64,000 nucleotides of DNA from Metallyticus violacea (GCA_030762175.1 CM060842.1:67957001-68021000), one strand, 5' to 3'; positions 34,141 through 47,817 are shown, counted from the first letter of the stretch. Program-made: numbers and translations. Notes: generated from the letters alone by a model not told the origin.

Positions 34141-35689
34141 CACACTCTTCTCTCGCTCATGCACAACCAAATACTTTACTACATATCACACATCGAGTAC
34201 TTGTTAACGTATTATCACGAGTAAAACATGCTACTATTTGAAATGCAATTATTGTTAAAGGCTGGCTTTGTGGTTTTGCTGCTGTATGACTAATGTTAGT
34301 TTTGATAGGTTGTGAACAACGCTTTTTATCCGTTAGCTGCTTGTAATTTTCAGCACAATTGCAATACAGTACAAGCTAGTTTTGCTTGCATCACATGTGA
34401 GAAAAACAAATGCCGATAGCTCTACTGTGAGCATTGCTGCAATCGTATATTGATGCCCACATGATAACACGCCAGGAACTCTTATATCTAAATTATTTAA
34501 TACAAGTTCCTGAACAAACTTTTATTTTGGTTGAGTGTGAAGTTAGGAAGCGAAGTGAAGCGATGTCCTTTAGGAATGTGCATCCCGCACATTTTTTCCC
34601 ACGAAAGAACAAACTTTACATTACATAAACATTTAAATATCACGATTTAATGTCGTCTAAACCGATCACAATCAATAAAGTTCATAGGTAGGTTTGAATG
34701 CCATATAAAGCAAAGAGTACTGCATAACTAGAAAATAATAGAAGCAAAAACGTGAACTTAAAACTATTACTTATTTGTATACATCAAGAAAGATCTAGCT
34801 AGATCATTAATATCTTACTAAATGAAGTTTTATATTGAAAATATTAATTCTTTTTGGTACATAAACGCAGTGTGTAATTTTATGGTTTTTCTGGGAAAGG
34901 TTTTTTTCGGAATTTTATATGTTTTGGTTATTTATTTGATTTGTTTCAGCTAAACATGAAACAAACCAAACATTACATAAAAGCATATCAAGAAAAATCA
35001 AAAGCCTATTTGATAGTAATAAAATCCTTATGACAATTTAATATTATAATCATTATAATGAATGGATTAATTATCTAATAATTATTATTAAAAAGTTCAA
35101 CTTATTTTTCAATAACTTCAATCAAATAAAAACTTATAATAATAAAAATAATAAACTTATTACATGAGTTTTAAAGTCTCGCCTTAGGCACTAACAACAG
35201 TTTAGCAAGTTGTTACTTTACACATTGTGATGGAAAATATTTATACAGTATTTAACGATAAAATATAAATGAGTATAATTTTTGGAAACAGAGGTAGTTT
35301 TTAAATATGTTTCACTAAAAATGGTGGAATTTTCGCCTTCGTCGTCAGTAAGCCAACCACGTTGAATACAAAGGAATTTTCCACCAAAGATACGGAATAT
35401 AGTCAATGTTTAAAACGAAATTTCTTGCCATTCCTTAAAATATTATATTAAGTAAAGTTAATGAAATCGCAACCTGGGTCGGCTAGCTACAAATTAAATG
35501 ATCATACTATAATAAAATGAGGACAAGAATAGGCAAGCAAACTTGTGTAAATTAACATAGAAAAATGTATCTTAAATAAAATCGATAAGGGAAATCAATA
35601 TCAGGCAGCTTCAAACAAAATATATTAATATACAACAATACTCCGAACTAAGTGGATAAGAGGCAGTCCATGAGGATAATCTTTATTTT
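34141..35689. other. AT-rich noncoding DNA
   Basis: AAT-rich runs occur around 35040-35160. Nothing else is recognised. Confidence 0.55.
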
Positions 35690-35872
35690 TTGCTTTGTTT
35701 ATTTAAGGGCGCTCTTTTAACATCACAGGTCATCAGCGTCACATTCAATTCAGGAAGTGAAACGGCCGACAAATTTTTGCTCAGAGGCCTCTTCTTTTAG
35801 GCTAGAGGTTCTTTTTCGTGCCGTAAATGTACGACCCACGGCTTTACTTCCCTTCCGAAGGAAGCCATACGA
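35690..35872 (-). mobile_element. SINE family A copy 6, 5' truncated
   Basis: Minus-strand copy keeping the 3' two thirds. It runs from GTATGGCTTCCTTCGGAAGG through CACGAAAAAGAACCTCTAGC to AAAGAGCGCCCTTAAATAAA. The tRNA-like head is absent: similarity stops just before the CCTTCGGAAGG hairpin's outer flank. An internal 7-bp loss shortens the CCCGTGTCGTAC block. Confidence 0.9.
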
Positions 35873-36894
35873 AAAGAATAAGCGTAGATAAGTAAATATA
35901 GACACAACATATATTAACAAACCATCTAGAGAAAACAGAGGCTGGCGGACTGTCAAATGTGAAATGTTAACTATCACGAAACTATAATTTAAAACAAGCG
36001 CTTGTTCATTTAGCAAAATGAGTGTTCATCATGAACAGACCTCAAGCATGTAGGCCATGATAAAATATTTTCATGAAAGTCTTTGGGATCATTTGGTACA
36101 TAATAAACAACTTTAGCCACGTCATAAATTGTTTGCTGTTTACTGGAATTTTCCCGCTGCAAGTGGAAAGTCCCCTTTGTAAAGCTTGAACACTACACGC
36201 ACTACTGTCTATAAACTGAAGTGCTACATCATATTCTTTTTCTAAAGTTAGACATAAAGGAAAGTTTACGGCATACCTCAATGCGAATGAAGTTATTTAT
36301 GGCAAAATATTTGAAAAAGGATTGGATGTTTAAGTTTCACTTTTAGGCCGAGGCCTGTCAACATAATGTCTTTCAATTACGCCCACCAAACTCGTGTCAT
36401 ATTCGGTTTTAGGTTTATTAATTATTTTATTCTTGGTAAATAAAGTTAATTATACCTTTCTTTTACAGTTACATTCTCTCCCCTAAATTGCCATTAGCTG
36501 TTGCAAACTCTTCCCTAATAAAGTCTGTTTTCATAGTCTTCTTTTTATATTCACATTCACACATTTCAAAGTTTTTACACGCGACACTTTTAACGAAACT
36601 TCAGAATCAGAGCACAAACTAGCCTTATAAACAATATAGTAAAATGACAACAAACAGCACAACACTCGTGGACAGAGATCTATACAGCGGTACCGAGAGC
36701 TAAAAGAAAAACATTCCAGGAATGTGATATTTTCCCTTCAATGAACTTTTGTGCTGCCTACTAGAATGTAATTAAAAGATTTCTTTTTCAACTTTATGTC
36801 AAAGGATGCAGCTTTGCTAGAGGACCAAAACGGCTATCTCAGTTTATATTGGCCAAAATGTGAATTTTCGCTCTTTTTTCTCTCATTCATTAAC
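35873..36894. other. noncoding DNA
   Basis: Nothing is recognised in the protein frames at 35750-36281, part of which is SINE A sequence. Confidence 0.5.
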
Positions 36895-38450
36895 ACATAA
36901 AATGACAAATAAAATATGGTTTAAAATAAAATAAAGGTATAAAAGAAGCCACGAGAGCCGAGAAAAGCTAAGAGAGGCAATGAATAAACAAATTAAATTT
37001 TGTTTAGATTTATAATAATAGCCGATATAAACAAACTATAGAAAGGGAAGAGAAATCGGTTTCGTAGACAACAAGAAGAAAAATTATAGTTCTATAAACT
37101 ACGATATATTAATGTACACTAAAATGAATAAATAAATTAGATGAAGATAGCAAGACAGAGGTCAAGTACAGTCCTTTAAATTCAGAATTATCCAAATATG
37201 AAAGAAAAACCATTGAAGCCAAAATAAGCTATATTAATAAAATATAATCACATTTATAATACTTATAAAATACTACAAAATTTACTGTAATCAACAAGCA
37301 AGTTCAACTTGACATAATGGGATAGGAAAACTCAAAATAAAGAAATAAAATAAAGGGACAACATGAACCAAGAGCAAGCAGAATAAACGTCAATGAATAA
37401 AAATAAAAAAATAACAAACTAAAATAAAAACTAAAAGACAATATAAAATATAAAACTGACAATATAGCCCGAAGACTCTGAGATACAAAATACTAAGAAC
37501 AATTTAAAAGAATAATACAAATAAGGGGAACAGCAAACAGGCTTGAGTAAGTTGACGAAGCAAACACACAAAACAATTTATGTACATGTATAATAAAACA
37601 TAACAATACATAGATGCTAAGGAAATGCAGTGCAGGCTAGAAAATTTATGCTATGCAAACGGATATACTAAAACTATTTAAATCAAATACAAAATTAAGG
37701 TAAAGGCGGTTCAAAATAAATAGTCAAGGGCACGCTGATTAAACTAAGAGAAACAAAAAGTTGTACAAATATTTGTATAAAATACAAACAAAGACTGCAG
37801 AGAGCAAAAGAACAGGTATGTATAGTGTGGTTAAGCTAAGACAGGCAAACACAAACAAGAAAACAAGGAAATAATAAGCTAAAACGTTAAAGAAGCCAGG
37901 GGCAGGCAAGTTCATCCTACATTATGCCAGAGAGACAAAGTATACACTGAAAATACGAACAAATGACAATAACGCAACCAGAAATCCCCGGAGCAGCCAA
38001 GCATAGTATCAAACATAAACAATGGACGTGAAATAAGCTAACTTAAACAGAACACAGAAAAGTAGGACAGACAAGCATATCTCCGATAAAGCAAGGGAAC
38101 AAACACAAACTGTGATGCATTGAATAATTAAAGGGTGGTGCCAGAACAGTCATGTATAGTCATGATATACTAAATAAGTAAGTAACATAGATAAAAATAA
38201 GCATATAGAATAAGATGCAAAAGAAACCAACATATAGTTGATAAAGTTTGAGTAATCTAACTCACAGAAACAAAGAATTAAAAAAATGGGATAAAAGCCA
38301 AAGTTAGGTAAGTAAATTGTGCGCAAGTTAAGGCACGTAAACATAACTGCAAAAGTAAATAAATCAAACAAAATGAAACCCGAAGGAAAACATAAGCAAA
38401 TTAATATTTTCTGGTTAGACAAAAAATAAACAATTAAGACAGTAATATCC
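36895..38450 (+). repeat. A-biased degenerate repeat-like domain
   Basis: For about 1.5 kb the plus strand is markedly rich in A and poor in T, with recurring motifs such as AAGCTAAGA(G/C)AGGCAA, GGCAAGTTCATCCTAC, GACAAGCATATC, AAACACAAACAA and repeated AATAAAATAAAG. The motifs recur at irregular 60-170 bp steps, suggesting an old, heavily mutated tandem or minisatellite-like array. No protein frame is convincing. Boundaries follow the change in strand composition. Confidence 0.45.
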
Positions 38451-38559
38451 TCAAGGGTACGCTATGCAGCAACTTCTCTCCCCTAGGTGAACTTACTGTA
38501 CTGATTAATCGATTTGTACAATCTATATAACGATTTCATAAGTAAAGTGATTATTTTGA

Positions 38560-38730
38560 TTTGTTTTATTTACGGACGCTCTTTAACATCTCAGGTCATC
38601 AGCGTCCCATTCAGTTCAGGGCGTGAAATGGCCGACAAATTTTGCTCAGAGGCCTCTTCTTTCAGGCTTGAGGTTCTTTTTCGTGCCGTAAATGTACGAC
38701 ACGGGACCCACAGCTTTACTTCCCTTCTTA
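38560..38730 (-). mobile_element. SINE family A copy 7, 5' truncated
   Basis: Minus-strand copy from AAGGGAAGTAAAGCTGTGGG through GTGTCGTACATTTACGGCAC to TTAAAGAGCGTCCGTAAATA. The 3' part is very well preserved, so it is among the younger copies. It lacks the head and stops at the hairpin position, within about 10 bp of where copy 6 stops. Confidence 0.92.
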
Positions 38731-40570
38731 AGGGATAAGTGATGGCGTGATAAACTCTAATTCAATAACATTTGATCTTGATCTATGTGATGAGAAATTA
38801 CTTCTTCAAATAGTTTTCATGTGAAAAATATGCAAATTAGAAAACCCATATGCTGCACGTGGTATTTTTAGTTTTTCTCTCTGATAAACACATTTTCCCC
38901 ACATTTTAGCTGTTATATCTTTGATTTTAAATACTGATCACTGATAGTAACGACTTTAAGTGCAATCAATTTATTATACAGTTATCTCTAATTCTTTTAC
39001 AATTTATTTGTTTACACACAATTATTTTAATTTTACTTTAATTTTTCACCTTAGAGATATGTTTGTAGGGGTTGGAAATAGCATGGATTCAATTTCTTAA
39101 CTTACTTGAATACACGTTTGAAAAAAATAATTATAAGCATACAGGGTTCAAGGAACTAGAACACTTGAAGTTCTAGAACCATAGAAGTATGAGGTTGTTT
39201 TAATATTCTGATTGCGTTTCTTAACCTGGTACATTCCATACTAACATACGGATTTATTTATGCTGATAACATACAAATGTATCCAGTTACATCTTGCCAA
39301 TACACACTATAACCAGCAGTTAATATATTATCTAAACTACTATAATAAGTATTTATAATCATAAATAGTAATTTTCAACCTTTCAACTTTTATATTCCCT
39401 TACATTTTATTGTTAAAATCAATTTCTTCGGAAATGATATGTTGTCTCTGTTACAAGTAGTAAAAATATTTAGTTTAATATTATTTCTTTTAAAGTAAAA
39501 TAATTTATTATGAGGCCATTAGTGAATATTTGTAATCTGATGCATGGGAGCTTATTTGTTATATATACCCACTGTGGATCACGAAAGCTGACAAAGGCAC
39601 GTTTCATGTGCTCTCTTCAACGTGACAGTAGTAGATATTCTGTTTTATTTCAAATATCTTCCCCTTTCCTCTAAAATCTCTTATAAAGTTGTGAGAGAAA
39701 TAAATACTTCATCCAGGTGCACTGGCATGCTTTGTGCTTCCTTAAGTGAATTTAGAACATGGATAGGATATTACTTGTCAGACATCTCACGTGACTCTCT
39801 AGTATTCTTTTCTACAAGAATCTTTGCTTACACATCTAAGATACTCCCATGACATGTCATTTGGTCAAAAGACTGCTGAATATTCGGAGTGGCTTTGTTG
39901 ATAATAGCAAAGAAGTGTGAGAAACAAAGTTATACGTGCACCAGACTTAGTTATTTTTCTATTCTTAATTGGAAAAGAAAGTGTTAGGAATATTTTGTAG
40001 AAATACAGTCTCAGATGTAACTAAACGGTAGAAGAAATGGCCAGACTGTATTGGACAGCCACTAACTTGCAGGCTGCCATTACACAGGACTGCTCAACCG
40101 CGATCGTTTTGGTCAGTTCATTTAAGTCCTAATGACCCGTGACGAAGAAGTAATCTGTATTTATTACAAAAGACAGGGTAAAACAGTGGATGTAGCGTTG
40201 CGTGTTGTAAGAGGTTGGCCAGATTCCTTCCGCAACATTCTCTCTGTCCTAAGAACATCGGTTAATGTCTATCGCTTGATGTTTCTACTGCTGTAACCAC
40301 CGTGTCTTTCACTTGGGGATTACGTACCTTAACCTTCAGTATTTCGGGTACAAAACGCTACTTGGAGCAGGCGAACGTTTTGCGTAAACAATCCCTATTT
40401 TAAAGAATTAGAACAACAAAGGTAGGAAATGGAACTAGAAGATCAGAATTCATTATAATTTTTGACATTTTGTAGATATCAAGCCTAAGAATTCATTTTA
40501 AAACTGGTAATAGGGCACTCAGCTTAAGTTTAAAATGTTTTTAACAGTTCGATTAAAACAAGGTTTCTCT
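38731..40570. other. AT-rich noncoding DNA
   Basis: A less AT-rich patch at about 40040-40340 is unexplained. The open frame at 39622-39852 shows no known motif. Confidence 0.5.
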
Positions 40571-40605
40571 AAATAATAATAATAATAATAATAACAACAA
40601 CAATA
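40571..40605 (+). repeat. (AAT)n(AAC)n microsatellite
   Basis: About seven AAT units are followed by AAC units. Confidence 0.95.
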
Positions 40606-41049
40606 CCTTCGATCGTTTCTTTTAAATACAATTCCTGAAAGTTTACAAGGAACAAAGTAATACATGAATGTGATATATGATATTTATTTTAGTAAGGAGC
40701 TTTCTTACAATTTTTTGAAAATAGAGAAGAATATTGTGCTAGCAGGTTCTTTAGTTGCACTTTTCAATACATAAATAGAGAGTTGATGCCTTTATGTTAA
40801 ATTTTCAGGCGCTTGAGAGGTTATTTCCAAACGCAAGACAAATGTTACCGTGCTTTTCTACATTTCTAAAAGAGACATACATTCTGCAAGGCCACTGTGA
40901 TGATATTCCCTCAAAGTGATTAAGTGCAATCGAAAGATAAAATACATCGAAGTATTTCTAATGAATAGACCTAACATTCTTTTTGTTTTCCATGCATGAA
41001 TAGGCGTTACCTGTTTTCACATTAAGTGACTATATTGCCCTTGCTGATG
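40606..41049. other. noncoding DNA beside the LINE remnant
   Basis: This may include the 3' untranslated part of the minus-strand LINE, but nothing identifies it. Confidence 0.4.
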
Positions 41050-42060
41050 CTTCTCTTTTAATATTTAAGAAGCTTTTTATCTGTCATTCTTGTCTGTGTA
41101 AGCTTTCTTTCAAATTATTAGGTCAATCAGTTAAGTTAAATATACCTAAAATCTCTCTAATATTTACACTTCGTGGTTTATGTATAACTGTCAATCTCGC
41201 TACCGAACGTAGAAACCTCATCTCCGTCGTTTTGCTTCTTCTATTAACAGAACCTTTTTATTGCCCAATTTGGACAATCAAAGTGAGCATGGGCTCGACC
41301 ATCATCTTATAGAGCCTCATTTGCTGAATCTTTCAGTGCAAGTCGAATGGTACACACATTCTACACAACTTGTTCATTTTGATATTAATGTCCATTCCTG
41401 CAATGAGACGCACTATATTCTAAATAAATAAAATTATAAATTTGTGCTATAATCTGCATTTCTAATAATTTCGCATCTTAAATAGCGTTTTCTAAAAATA
41501 AAACCATAGTTTCATTTACTTTGTTGACTGGCAGTTGCAGTTGGTCTTCGTTCTTCCCAAACAAGACCTAGTCGTCTGTAAAAATAAACTTTCCTAATTT
41601 AAAATGTTTAGCTAAACTAACGCTATTGTCTCAAAGTAAATATAAAGGGACATTCTTGTTTGACTCCTTGGACATACTTATCCTGAGTATTCCTCCTTTA
41701 TTAATGGTAGCCCTAAAATAAAGACCTTTAATATTTCGGAACGCTTCTTTTAGTCATTATTACAAATTAGTTCGTAACACAATGTAGAAGGCCTTTTTGG
41801 AAATCAATAAATAAAATACATATAGGTAGAGTATATTCTTGTATTTTTGCATTAGTTGTTCAATAACAAAGATCCCATCTGAACAGATTGAGCTTTTAGA
41901 AATTCGCACTGTTCTTCGTTTAATAGGAACTCACTAATTGTATTTAGTCTGCATGTAATAATCTTTGAACATATTTTGTACGCTGCACATAACACCATTT
42001 TAAAAATAGACCATACAACTTTCATTGCTTATGGATAATTATCATTTTCCTCGATCCTAA
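41050..42060 (-). pseudogene. non-LTR retrotransposon (LINE) reverse transcriptase remnant
   Basis: Minus-strand pieces appear in the order of a reverse transcriptase. They are LLNEEQCEF then CSDGIFVIEQLMQKYK (about 41880-41960), an FIDFQKAF-like block (about 41790-41820), INKGGILR (about 41685-41710), the polymerase motif FTDD (about 41574-41585, equivalent to FADD), and KNEDQLQLPVNKVN (about 41530-41570). The distal SVARLTVI and RSVNIREILGIFNL (about 41120-41220) follow. Frameshifts and stops separate them and the 5' end of the element is missing. Such enzymes copy LINE RNA into the genome at a nick. The clade cannot be fixed from this. Confidence 0.82.
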
Positions 42061-43092
42061 GGATCGAGCATGCTGCAGGCTAAGAGGCAGTTCCACCATC
42101 GTGCACAGCACCCGTACTAACACTCGTCAAGAGAGAAGCCGAACTGATCACCTAACATAGTAACAAGGTAAACAAGAGCTAAATCTGAATCTTGACTCTA
42201 ACTCTGTGAAACTGCAAGAAATATTTTTGGAGTTTCTGGTTCTATAACACAATTTTGTTTTGAAGTTGACATAATATATAATGTTCTATTTTAATATGAA
42301 GTCTGAATGTTATTGTAGGGAAGGAGCGAGACAGGGCAACAAGAAGCAAAAGCTTGCAAATGCAATTAGCGGTATCATAAATTCATTTTTTAGTGTTCGC
42401 CCAAATAACTGATCTGTTCCTTTTTCCTACTCTGAACATGCAGAGGTCTCTTTCAGTGCGTTTACATGCTTTATCTCCCTTGCTCGCCTATAGAGGGTTT
42501 CTTAGCTCAACATGGTGCAGTACATACAAATATCATAGTGTCCCATGTATCTTGTCCGGCCGTGCTACTACACGATAATTAGCCATTAAGAAGCAACAAG
42601 CGAACAATGAAGAAAATATAAATTCTAAAAAAAGGGGGGGTGCAATATGCACATAACGCATCCTGGCTGCTGATATCAGCATAAAGTGTGATAAATAAAG
42701 ATAAAATATGAAGAATATCTTTTATATGTCCAATATAATAAAACTGTACAGTAAAAATGTTGGTTTATATATTCATAGTCACAATACTTGTAAGAGTATG
42801 CAAGATAAGGTTGATTGTGGTACCAAGCCGCTGGTTGGCCACCCTATTCATCTGACTTCTGTGGATGGCAAGTGTAGCTAAATTAAAGCTGTTTAATTGC
42901 TCTGTTAGAATCCGGAACAGGCCTTAGGCGATGAATGAACACAAGCTAATTATGTTTATTTGATGCGTTATCATATTATATTGTAAATTAAGCCTGTGTG
43001 CTTTTATAATGTTGTCTTTTTGTACAAAAACGCCATAGTTTCAATCAGGTTAGCCTTTTATAATGCTGCTGGTAGTCTTCACCCTCATTCTC
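42061..43092. other. AT-rich noncoding DNA
   Basis: Nothing is recognised apart from a short poly-G run (about 42634-42640). Confidence 0.5.
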
Positions 43093-43378
43093 TCGGTAGT
43101 GGTGTGGTGGTAAAAATACTTTCCTTATAAACCCAAGATCGCGGATTCAAACCCGGCCATGATTGATACATTTTTTTCGGGCGTAAAAATCCTAAGTGTG
43201 GCTTCCTTCGGAAGGAAAATAAAGCCGTGGATCCCATATCGTACATTTACGGCATATAAAAGAACCTCAAGCCTGAAAGAAGAGGTTTTTGAGAAAAATT
43301 TATCGGCCGTTGGAAGTACTGAATTGAATGGGACGCTGATGATTTGAGATGTTAAAGAGCGTCCCCAAATAAAATAAA
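43093..43378 (+). mobile_element. SINE family A copy 8, near full length
   Basis: The head reads TCGGTAGTGGTGTGGTGGTA and AAACCCAAGATCGCGGATTC, and the body is intact, including CTTCCTTCGGAAGGAAA. The copy ends at AAAGAGCGTCCCCAAATAAA with an AATAAATCAATCAA tail. Confidence 0.93.
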
Positions 43379-46300
43379 TCAATCAACCCTCATTGCAAAA
43401 CTTAGTCAAATCCAGATGGCGGTCACAAAAATCCAAATTTATTATAACCAAATGGAGCCTGAGTTTTAAATAGGAAAATAAAGCGTTAGTCTAAAACATT
43501 TTGAGATTCCCCCTATACCCAACAGAATAAACATCAACATATTTACTGCAAAAGAAGAAATTTACAAATAAAATACATATAAATTTTAACCTGTTAATCT
43601 CTAATGTTGCGCAAATATCATATAAACTTTTGAAATAGTCTAGAATTAAAGAAACATATACATATTAAGTAGTAAAGGTTGACTGGAATGGGACGTCATA
43701 ACACTTTTTTAGAACTCATTAACAAAATGTCATTTAAAGACACTCGCCATCGTCAACTTATTGAAAATAAATCAGACCTTGTACATAAGTTCTTTTGATA
43801 TGATAGAATGAAATAATTTTCTGTTTAGCTTGATCCCTTTTTCTTCAGGCAATCTTTGCATTGCTATTTCAACACATTTTGAGATCAGGAACTTATTCAT
43901 AAATAATTTTGTCTCGGTCACTGTCACTAAAGAGTTCATTAGTAACTATTAATTTTTTATAATCTTCCAGTGGTACAGTAAGCCTTATGATCCACCTTAT
44001 TAAAAACCAGGGCACTCTGTTCCCCCGCTTCTATGATATTGTACTTAGTTCTAACATGATACTGCAACAAAGTTTTTCTTCCTGTGGTGATGACATGTTT
44101 TTGCGTTCTTAACCTCACTATCTCTACAACTGCCCAGAATCTCCCGACAGAATGTAGAGACCGACCAACTGTGCTGTGTTTCCTTCCCCCTCACTGGTAA
44201 TGACATCTACACCGCCAGAGTGACGAACTTTCTCCGACAGGTCTTAAGCGAACTTCAAAAATAAAATGAATTGGGCTAACTTTAACCTCCATTTATGATG
44301 ACCAAATTTATAATATTATCGTAACTGCACATGTTTTTATTATATCCCATGATATACCTATAGGTAAAATGTGAATTGTAATACTCTTTTTGAAATAAAA
44401 TACTCTTGAAAACCCTTCACAGGTTAGTTTGTTTGCGACTTTTTGAAAGAATCCTGGCTGTTCTCTAAATATTTTAAGTTTAAAATAGATGTGTTTTTAA
44501 ATTCATCACGCTCGGTATTTTGAAAAAGGAATATCATTTAAGTCACAATAAAATGGAATGTTACGTGAATTATCAAAAATATCTCTTCTGCGTTATGCAC
44601 TGGTGATGATAATTTACTACCGTTATCGGCATAATGGAAAGTGGCAAGAAAGAAAAAAAAGTGTAAGAGGAAAAATTGTACAATATAACTATGTTCAGGA
44701 TAATTGTAAAACGGGTACAGATCATATTAGCCTCTTTGTACGTTTTGTAATTAGGCTAAAGTTGTAAAAAATTAGTGAAACTGAGATTAAAGCGTTTATT
44801 CTACAAAAAGGAGACATTTTATAAAATTGCTACACTTTTTACAAACAGGCTAAATTTACAATTATATTTTCATTTGTAATATAAAGTGCATAGACATTAA
44901 ATAAAGTATTTTGCATAACTAATATCTATTTTGGACAATATTGTTGTTCTTTCAGAAATATATGAACGTGAACAATTCATGTGGACATGACTGTACCTCG
45001 AAGAAATGTGCCTTTCAAATTATTTTTGTATCGTGCATCCAGCTAACTGTTCTTTTCCTTTAAGGAATCCCAATAGGTCCAAATATTTTAATATTCAGAA
45101 TAATAAAACTTTTCGCTTGAGAGTCGAAATAGAAAAAAGAAAAAGAGTTCTTAGCTAATTGTTTTCGGCGGGAGACTTATGAATATTTTAATTTAACGAA
45201 TCCATAAAATGACATATTTCTTCTTTTCTCTGCGGCGTTCTCTCACGAGAATTAAGAGAGTCGGAGAAAAGGGGACGGCAAAGGAAGGGAGTGAGAAGGG
45301 GCTCCATCAAGCATCCTCCTATATTACCTCCAATCTATAAACCTGTATACGCTTTTGAGCACCTGTCAAATTTTAGGGGAGGGAGACACAAGAATATTAT
45401 TTATCTTGTACCGTTCCTCTCTTTTGATTATAGTTTCTCATGCTTGGGAATAATGAGTCACATTTTTGTTATACCAACTAGGGAAGCGATTAAAGTTATC
45501 TCGAATTCTTTCTTATGCTTGCAAAAATTACTAAAACAAGTCAACTCGAATTTAGTGCTTCTGCACTTGCGCCTGATTTGCATTAAAAAAAACATGTTCT
45601 TCATGTGACGTTGTATATACAAAGTTTTAACACTTTCTTCGTAAAATGCAGATATTACCTATCTCCCAATCTAATATATGGGTATGGTTTACCCTAGAAA
45701 CGAAAGTAAAGAACCAGTTAAGCACAAGGCATATAAAAAGTGCTCGGAATGTTGGGTGCTTCTGATTTATTTTTATGTTTAGCTCAGAGCATGCATTGCC
45801 CAAACACAGTGATATTTCAAGAATAAGAAGGGTCGTTGACATGCTCCAGCCAGAAACTCGGTATGGAGTTCAGCATTAGTACAATGAGATTATTTGAGTT
45901 ACAAGCCATCTGAGTGCGGCTGCTTACTGTGCAAGTGCAGCCGCAGCAACGGGAAAAAGGAAATCGGGGTTGCCGCGTTTAAAGTTACTGTTTTAATTTT
46001 GAAAGCACAAAGAGCTCTATATTTAAAATCTGATGATAATAAGCACTAAAATATGTTATATATTGCGGCCATCAGGGTAATGAAATTGCTGTACTTCATC
46101 TAAATTTTCTTCCTTAGAACACAGCAGTTTGGAACACATTTCTTGTCATTGTCAGAGCTTGTCTCTTGTAACAAGTTGGCGAACAGTTTCTCTTCCTGAA
46201 GTACTATTGTCAGGATATTTTCTTGCGAATCGCCCTACCACTTCTCTGCAAGCATTTGTTTTCACACATGTATCGTACATAAAAACCAGTTCTTCCAGAC

Positions 46301-47204
46301 TATATTTATGTAATGACATAACTAATGAAAAACAATTAATGCATGCTTTACACTCAATGCAAACTCGAGTAACACACGAGCTTCAAAGCCTCCCTCAAAC
46401 TAGCTACAAGTACGCAGCCGACCCGTAGCTCATCTAACCGCACTGTAGTACAATCATTAGGAAGAATCTTAAAGCACCACCCTCGCGTTTCTACCATATT
46501 CTCAAAACCACTTTCTGACCAACATTTTTCTGTCAAAATATGACTGGGGCTCTTCTGCACGTGGTACTTTTCTTGTCAAATTAAAGCAAAAAGAGAATTG
46601 TTTCGTTGTAGGCCACAATCTACTTGCACTATGATATTAATTGCAATTGCAGACATCGACTTGTCACTTAGTTTATGCTTAGCTCAGTTCATACAGATAT
46701 AAATGCCATTAAGACACAACACCAACTTTTTACAGGTGTTAGAGATCGTGTCTTGCACATACCAAGAGTTGCCGACAATTTACTGCTGTAGTGAGTGGCT
46801 GTGGTAATAAAGACCCAGTCTCTAGAACAGATGTTCTTCCTGAGAGAGTGCCTCATCAAGACCTACTACAATTACCAGACTCCAATACGGGAAAGAACAA
46901 AAATGGCCCTACTATTACCAACACAATACTTTTACGTATACGTTCACAAGAGGACATTATTTATAATTAGAGAATATTTCGTTGGTTTTTAAGAATCTGA
47001 TATTTTTTACAAATATATTTATGTGTAAACGAAATATAAAATAACATGTATTATAAACTTCTCCACAGGTAGGCACAACCTTTATAAAATACGCGAACTA
47101 CCAAAATACTGGGAACTTTAAAACTCCTCCCTAACCACATATTTTGGTACTTTAATGCATACTACAGTTTTATTAACAACTTCAAAATTTCGATCGTGTA
47201 TACT
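43379..47204. other. AT-rich noncoding DNA
   Basis: A patch at about 44140-44240 and another at 45250-45300 are less AT-rich. A plus-strand frame at 46795-46992 weakly resembles the helix-turn-helix start of insect DUF4817-like transposases (see findings). Nothing else is recognised. Confidence 0.45.
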
Positions 47205-47465
47205 GTTTATCCATTCCTCCTTTAATTAGTGCTATCTAGGAAATTAAATGTGGTATTATGCTGTCCACTGCCATAATTAACATACAAGAGCAACCCATGT
47301 TGTACTAAACACTCTCTATTACACAAGTTTCTGCTGCGATGTCACTAAATCCATATTAACGTAATAAAAAACCAAAGAACCAATATGCTAATGCTTATTT
47401 ACTTCCAACTGTAAACTACTTTAATTCACAAAGTAACTGCAACAAACCAAATGAACAAATTTTTG
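47205..47465 (+). repeat. diverged direct duplication, copy 1
   Basis: It matches 48056-48320 in the same orientation. Shared blocks include CTGTTTATCCATTCCTCCTT against TTCTTTATCCACTTCTCCTC, ACAAGAGCAACCCATGTT against ACAAGAGCAATGCATGTT, and TTATTTACTTCCAACTGTAAAC against its partner TTGATTTACTTCCAACCATAAAC in copy 2. I estimate roughly 70-75% identity by eye. Centres are about 850 bp apart. Confidence 0.75.
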
Positions 47466-47766
47466 AGTTAATAGCAGCAATATGACCGGCTTAGTATTTA
47501 CGGGTGCTGTTTTTCCATAACCTCACTTGCAAGTTAGTTGAAACATGTTATAACATCATGCTCACACCATTCATTAAAACTCTCATATCGATCCAAACCT
47601 CGCTTCATAGGTTCTTTCGGATCTTTCCTTTCTTTGTTAACCAACACCGTCACATACGATAGTAGATTACAGAAATTTGTACAGGGAAAATGTTCTAAAG
47701 AACGATAAATTTTACTATGAAAGGTTTAATATACACTACAGTTTCATTATTAAGTGTAAAATTTGC

Positions 47767-47769
<3 letters not shown>

Positions 47770-47817
<48 letters not shown>
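47770..47817 (+). repeat. (TA)n(TG)n microsatellite
   Basis: About fifteen TA units are followed by about eight TG units. It lies between the two copies of the direct duplication. Confidence 0.97.

Noticed and set aside
43125..43382. 85-codon minus-strand frame as a gene
   Set aside because: It lies entirely inside SINE A copy 8, antisense to it.
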